64,000 bases of DNA from assembly GCF_000286835.2 (NCBI RefSeq), contig NZ_AJYD02000038.1, forward strand, positions 2,210,283 through 2,274,282, written 5' to 3'. Below, one piece after another: positions 25,285-32,932 of the stretch. Under the pieces are notes generated by a model. That model saw only the letters and a list, made by a program, of their open reading frames with translations. It did no database searches and had not been told where the DNA came from. The DNA is from Enterovibrio norvegicus FF-33 (lineage in GTDB: Bacteria > Pseudomonadota > Gammaproteobacteria > Enterobacterales > Vibrionaceae). A program made the position numbers and the translations under genes. Numbering within the stretch: position 1 is the stretch's first letter; the number at the start of each line of letters is the position of its first letter.

Positions 25285-25416
25285 ATGAGAGCGGTGAAAA
25301 AACAAACAATAATCATTGAAAGAAGAGAGGCGAATAAACGCGTGCGCATATCGGATGGAAAATTGTCGATAGTCGTCACGCAAAACAATCGAAAACCGTC
25401 GTATATTCCTTCTTAA
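25285..25416 (+). CDS. Candidate 43-residue basic small protein
   Basis: An ATG six bases after GGGGAG opens a 43-codon frame ending in TAA. The peptide starts MRAVKKQTIIIERREANKRV and is rich in Arg/Lys, with two short hydrophobic patches (TIIIE and LSIVVT). It has no signal peptide. It lies downstream of a CRP-like site and 415 bases before tcyP. The ribosome site and the CRP-like site favour real translation; homology could not be tested, and such short frames often arise by chance. Confidence 0.42.
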   Translation: MRAVKKQTIIIERREANKRVRISDGKLSIVVTQNNRKPSYIPS

Positions 25417-25660
25417 ATAATTAGGAAACAAAATTATCACTAAAAGAAAAAACAACGTTAACCATTAGGGGAATTTTAATTAATCGGACAAACGAAAAAT
25501 GTTACTTTTATTATTAAACTTTCAAACAATTCAATAACAATATCGCACATAATAAAATTACATCTGAGTTATAAACAGTCAAATCCTGTTCACTTTATAA
25601 CATATAGCTTTTAGTTATATAGTTTTGTTTTATATGCACGAATGACTGCCCTATCATCGC

Positions 25661-25715
25661 GGCCTTAGCCAGCGTAAGGGCTATTCAGACTGGCACACCG
25701 TCAGAGGTTAGACGG
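25661..25715 (+). promoter_or_regulatory. Structured leader segment upstream of tcyP
   Basis: Two adjacent hairpins can form: GCCTTA (25662-25667) with TAAGGGC (25675-25681, one bulge), and CCGTC (25698-25702) with GACGG (25711-25715) around an eight-base loop. GC content is higher than the AT-rich flanks. It begins 170 bases before the cystine symporter start, where a 5' leader would lie. I recognise no known riboswitch class. Confidence 0.35.
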
Positions 25716-25831
25716 AAGAGCAGCAAGATATTCACTCACTGAGTATTCCATCTTCTTTCGAATATAAAGAATAGGAAGAAAGCGCGAATTTATTTTACAT
25801 TTAGCCCGCTAATGAAATTAAGGATTTAAGA

Positions 25832-27232
25832 ATGGCCTTAAGCGTTATATTGAACCTCACGATATTCACCGCACTTATCTATTTTTTGTACACACTACAA
25901 GCTAAGCATGTACCTTTTACCAAACGTGTTTTTGCTGGTTTGGGTTTAGGTGTCGTATTTGGTGGCTTATTACAGCTTTACTACGGTGCAGGCTCCGACA
26001 TTATTAAAACTAGCATCGACTACTTCGACATTGTCGGTAAAGGCTACGTGAAACTGCTTCAAATGATCATCATCCCACTCGTGATGGTGTCGATCATTTC
26101 TGCCATCCTCAAGCTCAAAGGCGGTTCGTCTGTCGGCAAGATTAGTGGCATGAGCATTGGCGTATTGGTGGTGACCACCATGATTGCCGCGCTTGTGGGT
26201 ATTGCTTGGTCGTTGATGTTTGGTCTTACTGCAGAAGGCCTAACGGCTGGCGCGGCAGAAGTCGCACGCGGTCAATCGCTAGAAACCAATCTGGGTCGCG
26301 TAGAAAGCCTGTCTTTCGCTAACATGATCCTAGAATTCCTTCCTGCGAACCCGTTCCTAGATATGACAGGTTCGCGTAAAACATCCACTATCGCAGTCGT
26401 TATCTTCTCTATCTTTATTGGCATAGCCGCAACAGGTATCGCGAAGAAGCAACCAGACGTCTTTGCGTCGTTCGAGAGCTTCGTTGACGTGGCAAAAGCT
26501 ATCGTTATGCGCATCGTGACACTGGTACTGCGTTTGACGCCTTACGGTGTTCTGGCGCTAATGACCAAAGTGATTTCAGGCTCTAACTACGCGGATATCG
26601 TTAACCTAGCAAGCTTTGTTATGGCTTCATACGGTGCGCTGTTTACCATGTTCGCGATTCACTTAGCGATCATCGCGATGCTAGGCCTAAACCCGATTCG
26701 CCACTTGAAGAAAATCATGCCTCTTCTGACGTTCGCTTTCACATCACGCAGCAGCGCAGCGTCAATTCCGATGAACGTTCAAACACAAGAAAAAGCATTG
26801 GGTATTCCAAATGGTATCGCCAACTTTGCCGCTTCTTTCGGTTCAACCATTGGACAAAATGGCTGTGCGGGTATTTACCCTGCCATGCTGGCAGTAATGA
26901 TTGCGCCAACCATGGGCATCAACCCGCTAGATATTGGCTTTCTCGTCACGCTGATTGCCATCATCACCATTAGCTCGTTCGGTGTCGCTGGCATTGGTGG
27001 CGGCGCAACGTTTGCCGCATTGATTGTTCTCTCCGCGTTGGATTTCCCTGTCGCGCTTGCAGGTCTGTTGATCTCTATCGAGCCGCTGATCGATATGGGT
27101 CGTACCGCGCTTAACGTATCAGGTTCTGTCACCGCAGGATCTGTGACCAGCAAACTGATGGGTCAAACAGATATGGCGGTATTCAACGATGACAAGCCAC
27201 TGAACCTAGATGGTGAAGACGCTACCGCGTAA
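25832..27232 (+). CDS. tcyP: L-cystine:cation symporter TcyP
   Basis: A 466-residue inner-membrane symporter of the dicarboxylate/amino acid:cation (DAACS) family, close in length to the E. coli cystine carrier YdjN/TcyP. Visible features are LLQMIIIPLVMVSIISAILK, the substrate-site FTSRSSAASIPMNVQTQ serine-rich loop, FGSTIGQNGCAGIYPAM and the final GRTALNVSGSVTAGSV. It imports cystine with a cation, giving the cell sulfur. A long leader precedes it, and the CoA-disulfide reductase gene follows 95 bases later, with a small GGGAGC/GCTCCC hairpin in between. Confidence 0.9.
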   Translation: MALSVILNLTIFTALIYFLYTLQAKHVPFTKRVFAGLGLGVVFGGLLQLYYGAGSDIIKTSIDYFDIVGKGYVKLLQMIIIPLVMVSIISAILKLKGGSSVGKISGMSIGVLVVTTMIAALVGIAWSLMFGLTAEGLTAGAAEVARGQSLETNLGRVESLSFANMILEFLPANPFLDMTGSRKTSTIAVVIFSIFIGIAATGIAKKQPDVFASFESFVDVAKAIVMRIVTLVLRLTPYGVLALMTKVISGSNYADIVNLASFVMASYGALFTMFAIHLAIIAMLGLNPIRHLKKIMPLLTFAFTSRSSAASIPMNVQTQEKALGIPNGIANFAASFGSTIGQNGCAGIYPAMLAVMIAPTMGINPLDIGFLVTLIAIITISSFGVAGIGGGATFAALIVLSALDFPVALAGLLISIEPLIDMGRTALNVSGSVTAGSVTSKLMGQTDMAVFNDDKPLNLDGEDATA

Positions 27233-27327
27233 TAAACTCGATAGGCTCATTAGTCGTCACATAATATTTTGGGAGCGTTGGCTCCCAATTCCTGTTTTCA
27301 GGGCAATATGCCCATGAGGAATGCAAC

Positions 27328-28665
27328 ATGAAAATCATCATCATTGGCGGTGAAGCCGCGGGAATGAGCGCTGCAGCCAAAGCTCGTCGAGTGAATCCAA
27401 GCGCTGAAATCATTGTTTATGAAGCGTCAGAAATCATCTCATTTGGTGCTTGTGGCCTGCCCTATTACGTGGCGGATGAATTTAGTGACAGCGGTTACAT
27501 GTCGGAATTCACCCCAGCACAGTTCGCAGAGCGTGGCATCACGGTGAACACGGGACATCGCGTCACAAAGGTCGACGCTGACGTCAAAAAACTCGAAATC
27601 TCGCATAACGGCGACGTGTTCGTGACGCACTACGACAGATTAATGATCGCGACTGGCGCTCGCGAAGTGCTGCCTCCCGTTGAAGGCCTACAAAAAAACG
27701 GCGTACACACGCTACGCGTGATGAACGATGGCATAGCGCTAAAAGCAACAATTCAAGACGCTAACTGCCAACACGTCACCATCATTGGTTCTGGCTTTAT
27801 CGGTTTGGAAGTGGCGGAAGCCATGCTCCACCAAGGTAAACAGGTTCGCTTGATTGAACGCGCAGAGCGCTTAATCCCTGATGCCTTTGATGCAGAAATC
27901 AGTGTGCATATTCACACGGAGCTGGAAAAAGCGGGCGTCGAAATTCTCACGTCAGAATCACTGATGGCAATCAAAGGTGATACCGCAGTCTCTGGCGTGA
28001 TCACAGACAAAGGCGAATACGCCACGGATCTGGTGGTGGTGTGTACTGGTGTGAAACCGAACACTGCATTCTTGCAAGAAACAGGCATTGAAACCCTGCC
28101 AAACGGCGCCATCGTGGTTGATCGTGAAGGAAAAACCTCCTTGCCAGATGTGTGGTCAGCAGGCGATTGCGCCGCTATCTGGAATTCGATTTCGCAACGT
28201 AACCAATACATCCCGCTCGCAACTGGCGCAAACAAGCTAGGCCGCTTGGTGGGCGACAACATTGCGCAAATCGAGGGCGAACCATTGCAATTTCCAGGCT
28301 CACTCGGCACCAGTTGTGTGCGTACATTGGGGCTAGAAGCAGGCCGTACTGGACTATCCGAGCGCGAAGCGACGGATGCTGGCTTCATGGTGAAGACCCT
28401 CACTATCAAAGACAAATGCCACACCAATTATTGTGCAGGTCAGTCGGATATGCACATGAAGCTGATTTACGAAGCGGAAACCAAGCGCATTCTTGGCGCA
28501 CAGCTGATTGGTTACAAAGGCGCGGTACACCGTATCGATGCAATGGCTGTGGCTATCACTATGGGCGTCACCACCAGCCAGCTTGGTATGATGGATTTTG
28601 CCTATGCACCACCGTTTGCCAGAACGTGGGACATCATGAATGTGGCAGGCAACGTCGCCAAATAA
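27328..28665 (+). CDS. CoA-disulfide reductase-type flavoprotein
   Basis: A 445-residue pyridine-nucleotide-disulfide oxidoreductase with the single-cysteine active site SFGACGLPYYV (Cys42). The N-terminal FAD-binding IIIIGGEAAGMSAAAKARR, the NAD(P)-binding ITIIGSGFIGLEVAEAM-like segment and the C-terminal YAPPFARTWDIMNVAGN are all present. Relatives reduce CoA disulfide, polysulfide or O2 with NAD(P)H. Lying directly after a cystine importer, it probably reduces disulfides formed from incoming cystine. Both may be transcribed together. Confidence 0.85.
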   Translation: MKIIIIGGEAAGMSAAAKARRVNPSAEIIVYEASEIISFGACGLPYYVADEFSDSGYMSEFTPAQFAERGITVNTGHRVTKVDADVKKLEISHNGDVFVTHYDRLMIATGAREVLPPVEGLQKNGVHTLRVMNDGIALKATIQDANCQHVTIIGSGFIGLEVAEAMLHQGKQVRLIERAERLIPDAFDAEISVHIHTELEKAGVEILTSESLMAIKGDTAVSGVITDKGEYATDLVVVCTGVKPNTAFLQETGIETLPNGAIVVDREGKTSLPDVWSAGDCAAIWNSISQRNQYIPLATGANKLGRLVGDNIAQIEGEPLQFPGSLGTSCVRTLGLEAGRTGLSEREATDAGFMVKTLTIKDKCHTNYCAGQSDMHMKLIYEAETKRILGAQLIGYKGAVHRIDAMAVAITMGVTTSQLGMMDFAYAPPFARTWDIMNVAGNVAK

Positions 28666-28687
28666 ACCATAAGTGAACAATTTAATC

Positions 28688-28713
28688 AGGCCAGCGACAT
28701 CGCTGGCCTTGTT
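28688..28713 (+). terminator. Terminator after CoA-disulfide reductase gene
   Basis: AGGCCAGCG/CGCTGGCCT with a four-base loop, followed by TGTTTT. Confidence 0.82.
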
Positions 28714-28920
28714 TTGATGATCTCCCGCACCTTACTCGTCAGTCACGGATGTTCTCAATCGCACCATCACGTTCACATGCAATTCGTTCGATATATTGCA
28801 CACTTCACATTATCTACACCTTCCTCTTATGTTTTAGTTTTAGGCTTGCGTTGGTTATTGCACCGATACTGCGACGCAGTTAGGCTAGAATTTAAAGCCT
28901 CGGTTTAACAATGGAAGCCA

Positions 28921-30351
28921 ATGATGGAACAGATAAAAAATCTCTCCCTACTCTCTTCTCTGTGCGAAAACGTGAACAGTGCGATAGCTGTCCATAACCC
29001 CGCGACAGGTGATGTGTTGGGCTACGTCCCTTCTCACAACCGTGAAGCCATCGAAAAGGTCATTGAAAAAGCCGAGACTGCGCAGAAATCGTGGGCGAAA
29101 ACCACGGCGAAACTACGCGCTGAAATTCTTTCCCGCTGGTATCAGCTCATCATGGATAACCAAGAAGACCTGGCGCGTATTATGACGCTTGAGCAAGGTA
29201 AACCGCTGGCTGAATCGCGCGGTGAAGTAGCCTATGGCGCATCTTTTGTTCAATGGTTTGCCGAAGAAGGTAAGCGTGCGTATGGCGAAACGATTCCAAC
29301 ACCATTGACTGACCGCCGTATTATGACCATTCGCCAACCGGTCGGTGTCGCAGCTGCTATCACGCCTTGGAACTTCCCCATCGCAATGATCACGCGAAAA
29401 GCTGCACCAGCATTAGCGGCAGGATGCAGCTTTATTGGCAAGCCCGCCGCGCAAACGCCATTAAGCGCCTACGCTGTGGCTGAATTAGCACGACAAGCCG
29501 GACTCCCCGAGGGTCTGTTAGCCATTGTCACCAGCAGCGATGCCGTGATGGTGGGTGAGCTATTTTGTAGTAGCCCAAAAATTCAAAAAATATCCTTTAC
29601 CGGCTCTACCCACGTTGGTCGGATTCTGATGCGCCAAAGCGCCGAAAGCGTCAAACGCGTTTCAATGGAATTGGGCGGAAATGCGCCGTTCATTGTGTTT
29701 GATGACGCAGACATTGATGCTGCTGTGAAAGGTGCACTCGCATCGAAGTTTCGCAACGCGGGTCAAACGTGTGTGTGCGCCAACCGCTTCTATGTTCACG
29801 ATTCTGTGTATGACGAGTTTGTCGCCAAGTTTGCCGCTGAAGTCTCCAAGCTGAGTGTCGGCAACGGCCTTGATGATGGCATCACCATTGGCCCACTGAT
29901 TGATGACAACGCCAAGAAGAAAGTACAAGCGTTAGTGAACGATGCCGTGGCACAAGGGGCGAATATCACCGCAGGTGGCGACGATCTCGGTGGGCAATTT
30001 TTCGCACCAACCGTATTAACCCACGTCGAACACAACATGAGCATTGTTAAAGAAGAGATCTTTGGCCCTATTGCTCCCGTGATCCGTTTCCATGATGACG
30101 CGTCTTTGATCGACATGGCGAATGACACCGAATACGGATTGGCGAGCTACTTCTACAGCAAAGACATCAACCGTATCTTCGCCGTGGCAGAAGCACTCGA
30201 TTACGGCATGGTGGGGGTCAACGAAGGGATTATTTCCACGGAAGTTGCACCTTTTGGTGGCGTGAAACAATCGGGCATTGGACGCGAAGGGGCTCGCCAA
30301 GGGCTGGATGAGTACCTCAACACCAAATACATCTGTATTGGCGGAATGTAG
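28921..30351 (+). CDS. gabD: NAD(P)-dependent succinate-semialdehyde dehydrogenase-like
   Basis: A 476-residue aldehyde dehydrogenase. The catalytic Glu lies in MELGGNAPFIVFDDADID and the catalytic Cys in NAGQTCVCANRFYV. ITPWNFPIAMITRK and KPAAQTPLSAYAVAEL complete the family pattern, and the end APFGGVKQSGIGREG is typical of GabD. It oxidises succinate semialdehyde, or a related aldehyde, to the acid. Two ATG codons stand in tandem at 28921 and 28924; the second has the better spacing from GGAAG. There is no gabT next to it, so it may serve another pathway. A terminator follows. Confidence 0.88.
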   Translation: MMEQIKNLSLLSSLCENVNSAIAVHNPATGDVLGYVPSHNREAIEKVIEKAETAQKSWAKTTAKLRAEILSRWYQLIMDNQEDLARIMTLEQGKPLAESRGEVAYGASFVQWFAEEGKRAYGETIPTPLTDRRIMTIRQPVGVAAAITPWNFPIAMITRKAAPALAAGCSFIGKPAAQTPLSAYAVAELARQAGLPEGLLAIVTSSDAVMVGELFCSSPKIQKISFTGSTHVGRILMRQSAESVKRVSMELGGNAPFIVFDDADIDAAVKGALASKFRNAGQTCVCANRFYVHDSVYDEFVAKFAAEVSKLSVGNGLDDGITIGPLIDDNAKKKVQALVNDAVAQGANITAGGDDLGGQFFAPTVLTHVEHNMSIVKEEIFGPIAPVIRFHDDASLIDMANDTEYGLASYFYSKDINRIFAVAEALDYGMVGVNEGIISTEVAPFGGVKQSGIGREGARQGLDEYLNTKYICIGGM

Positions 30352-30380
30352 CTCTTTAAACATTACCGCATCAAACCCAA

Positions 30381-30406
30381 AGCAGAGTCGTTTGACTCTG
30401 CTTTTT
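30381..30406 (+). terminator. Terminator after gabD-like gene
   Basis: AGCAGAGTC/GACTCTGCT with a GTTT loop, followed by TTTTG. Confidence 0.85.
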
Positions 30407-30651
30407 GATCACTTACTGAGCACCAAAAGCAACTTTTGTGAAACCTTATTCATGCATTTTTTACCGCACGTTATTCACTCAAAATTAACCCAAACCGCGT
30501 CTTATCAGTATGTTAATATCCAGATCGCATAAAAATTCTACAAACGGACTTCCAAAACAGGGCATGTTTCCTTTAATGTGAAGCACGACAGTGTATTTTC
30601 GTACCACAGTGCGACACTACGCCCAATCAATATGAACCCTAAGGTAAAAAG

Positions 30652-31140
30652 ATGTCTGATGTACCTTCTACTGCCGTTGAGGTAGTTACTACAGCCCAAA
30701 CTGTTGCTGAATCTTCCGGTCCTATCTGGCCATACGTGGTCGGTGGTATCGCTCTCGTTATCGCAGCAGGCTTCTGGGGCTACAAAATGATTAGCCGCCC
30801 ATCTTTCATCATAAAGCAGATCCGTCGCCGCAATCTGAAAGCAATGAAGAAAGAAGGCGTTGAAAGCTCAGAAGCAACCGTCGATTTGGATAAACTGCTT
30901 TCTTCTATTGAAACGCACGCCATCGACAACAAAATGTCTGGCGCTGAGATGGTGAAGCTGCTGGCACCGCTGAACGATTCAAACCGTATGAAATCAGCGA
31001 AAGACATGTATTTGACGATGCAACATATCGCACGTGAAATTGGCGATACGCGTCTGGCAGGTGAATTCAAGTCTAAATCTACGGGTGTGAAATCTAATTC
31101 GAAGCTAATGGCTGGCCTGTTTAAACGTGCTGGTATCTAA
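30652..31140 (+). CDS. Single-pass membrane protein, unknown function
   Basis: A 162-residue protein with a short N-terminal acidic/Thr-rich part, one transmembrane helix at about 25-44 (WPYVVGGIALVIAAGFWGYK) and a basic, helical cytoplasmic region (50-162). No signal peptidase site is evident, so the N-terminus is probably outside. The helical part (SGAEMVKLLAPLNDSNRMKS, then AREIGDTRLAGEF) has no motif I recognise. The ribosome site AAGGTAA is good. A hairpin follows at 31150-31177. Confidence 0.7.
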   Translation: MSDVPSTAVEVVTTAQTVAESSGPIWPYVVGGIALVIAAGFWGYKMISRPSFIIKQIRRRNLKAMKKEGVESSEATVDLDKLLSSIETHAIDNKMSGAEMVKLLAPLNDSNRMKSAKDMYLTMQHIAREIGDTRLAGEFKSKSTGVKSNSKLMAGLFKRAGI

Positions 31141-31149
31141 ACGCTTTTT

Positions 31150-31177
31150 GTTGGCACTGCCCTTGCGCAGTGCCAAC
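31150..31177 (+). terminator. Hairpin after membrane protein gene
   Basis: Perfect 11-base stem GTTGGCACTGC/GCAGTGCCAAC with a six-base loop. There is no T-run, so termination may be Rho-assisted or the hairpin may only protect the mRNA end. Confidence 0.6.
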
Positions 31178-31225
31178 GACCTCTATCTTACCCTACGCTC
31201 TATTTCCTTCTGCCCTTTTGCTTAA

Positions 31226-31477
31226 CTACTTCAACACTGCTTTGCTGCCGATGATTTTGTAGGCTGGCGTTCCGCGCACCAATGCTTCTCGCGCAAACAC
31301 CATATCGCAGCTTGGACATGTACATGGGCTGGTTGTGTAATCGACCACAATTCTTTCTTTAAAACACTTCACTAACGCGCCTTTGCCGCCTTTCTTGTAT
31401 TTAAACAGTAACGCTTTGCACTTGCCGCACACAATGTCCACCGAACGCGTGGGTAACTTTTTATTCGGCTTTGCCAT
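31226..31477 (-). CDS. Small zinc-ribbon protein
   Basis: An 83-residue basic protein with three Cys pairs: DIVCGKCKALL (CxxC), the lone Cys in LVKCFKERI, and TSPCTCPSCDMVF (CxCxxC). This fits a zinc-ribbon fold of the Com-like or YnfU-like kind, possibly nucleic-acid binding. The frame is open 13 codons upstream, but ATG 31477 has GGGAG seven bases before it and gives the plausible start MAKPNKKLP. It is convergent with the gene before it. Function unknown. Confidence 0.68.
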   Translation of the reverse strand: MAKPNKKLPTRSVDIVCGKCKALLFKYKKGGKGALVKCFKERIVVDYTTSPCTCPSCDMVFAREALVRGTPAYKIIGSKAVLK

Positions 31478-31727
31478 CCTCAACTCCCTCTTTGCTAGGT
31501 CGCTATCATAAGCCAAAGCACAGGTACGACTAAAGTCTTAAGCAGCAGCTACCTAGAACGAAAAACTGAGAGGACGCCAATATTTACCGAATGCGATTAA
31601 CAAATATTTTACAAGTTCGGCTATCATTTCGGTGTTTATTTCTCGTTCTCAGAGGCGATGCCATCACAATCAATATCGCCACTGATAAGTATGCAGACCA
31701 AGGAACCTTCTTACATTGGAGAGTTGT

Positions 31728-32741
31728 ATGAAAATCAACGCATTGATTAAAACGCTTTCGCTATCTACTGCCATCATGTTGACCGGAATGAACGGTGCAG
31801 CAGCAGAAGACCGCGACTACATTCTGGCAACGGCATCAACAGGTGGCACGTATTACCCTGTTGGCGTGGCATTGGCGACACTGAGCAAAGTGAAACTTGC
31901 CCCTAAATATGACTTTTCTCTTTCTGCTATTAGTTCTGCGGGTTCAGGCGAGAACATTAAGCTACTTCGAGAAAACGAAGCTCAGTTTGCGATTCTTCAA
32001 GGCTTATATGGTGCCTGGGCATGGGGTGGTGAAGGTAAATTGAAGCAATCGGGTCCACAGAAAGAACTGCGCTCTGTCTCTATGCTGTGGCAAAACGTCG
32101 AGCATTTCGTGGTCCTGAGCGACTTGGCAAAAACAGGCACCATGGCTGACATGAAAGCAATGGATGGCAACAAGTTCTCTATCGGTAAGAAAAACTCTGG
32201 TACAGAAGGTTCAGGCTTACAGATCCTGAGCGGCCTAGATATCAATACCGACAAAATGGATTTCGCTTACCTTGGCTACGGCGCAAGTGCGGATGCGATG
32301 CAAAATGGTACGGTGGATGGAATGAACACGCCAGCGGGTGTGCCAGTAAGCGCAGTCACTCGCGCGTATGCGTCAATAGGTGACAAAATCACTATCTTGA
32401 ATTTCACCGATGAAGAAATGAAAGAAGCTAATGGTGATTATAACCTTTGGACACGCTTCGTGATTGAGCCGAACACCTATCCGGGTCAAACCAAAGCAGT
32501 AGAAACCATTGCACAACCTAACTTCCTTGCTGTTCGCAGTGACATCAGTGATGAAGACGTTTACTTGCTGACGAAAACCATTTACGAAAACCTCGCGTTT
32601 TTGAACGGTATTCATAAAGCAACCAAAGCCATGTCTTTGCAAAAATCCATTGATGGCCTGCCTGTGCCGCTCCACCCTGGTGCAGCGCGTTACTACAAAG
32701 AACAAGGGCTGACTATTCCTGCGCAATTGATCGCAAACTAA
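31728..32741 (+). CDS. TRAP transporter solute receptor, TAXI family
   Basis: A 337-residue periplasmic binding protein. The signal peptide ends AAAED (about residue 26). The TAXI family start TASTGGTYYPVGVALATL is clear, and the protein is followed by a fused TRAP permease. The TAXI subgroup of TRAP receptors is thought to bind carboxylates such as glutamate or alpha-ketoglutarate; its ligand here is unknown. ATG 31728 was chosen over an upstream TTG since GGAGAG precedes it. The permease gene follows after a 191-base gap. Confidence 0.92.
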   Translation: MKINALIKTLSLSTAIMLTGMNGAAAEDRDYILATASTGGTYYPVGVALATLSKVKLAPKYDFSLSAISSAGSGENIKLLRENEAQFAILQGLYGAWAWGGEGKLKQSGPQKELRSVSMLWQNVEHFVVLSDLAKTGTMADMKAMDGNKFSIGKKNSGTEGSGLQILSGLDINTDKMDFAYLGYGASADAMQNGTVDGMNTPAGVPVSAVTRAYASIGDKITILNFTDEEMKEANGDYNLWTRFVIEPNTYPGQTKAVETIAQPNFLAVRSDISDEDVYLLTKTIYENLAFLNGIHKATKAMSLQKSIDGLPVPLHPGAARYYKEQGLTIPAQLIAN

Positions 32742-32932
32742 GTCTTGCGCGCTGGCCTCTCGGTCAGCGCGCCTTTACCGCCTTGATTTATCGCCGTTAA
32801 CGCTCTGTACCTAAGTTTATATCGCTTTGCTCCTAAGTTTGTATCGCTATTCTCTTGGGGTTAACACAGCATTACTCAACACACTTCCACTCCAAAGGAC
32901 GTCGTGCAGATCATCAGCACGTTTGAGGGAAC

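Larger units (their letters stand above)
24984..25831. other. Long AT-rich regulatory gap upstream of tcyP
   Basis: About 850 bases without a conventional gene. It holds a CRP-like site (25142-25163), a 43-codon ORF with a good ribosome site (25285-25416), an AT-rich stretch (25420-25650) and a structured segment (25661-25715) shortly before the cystine symporter gene. The rest shows nothing I can name. Confidence 0.6.
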
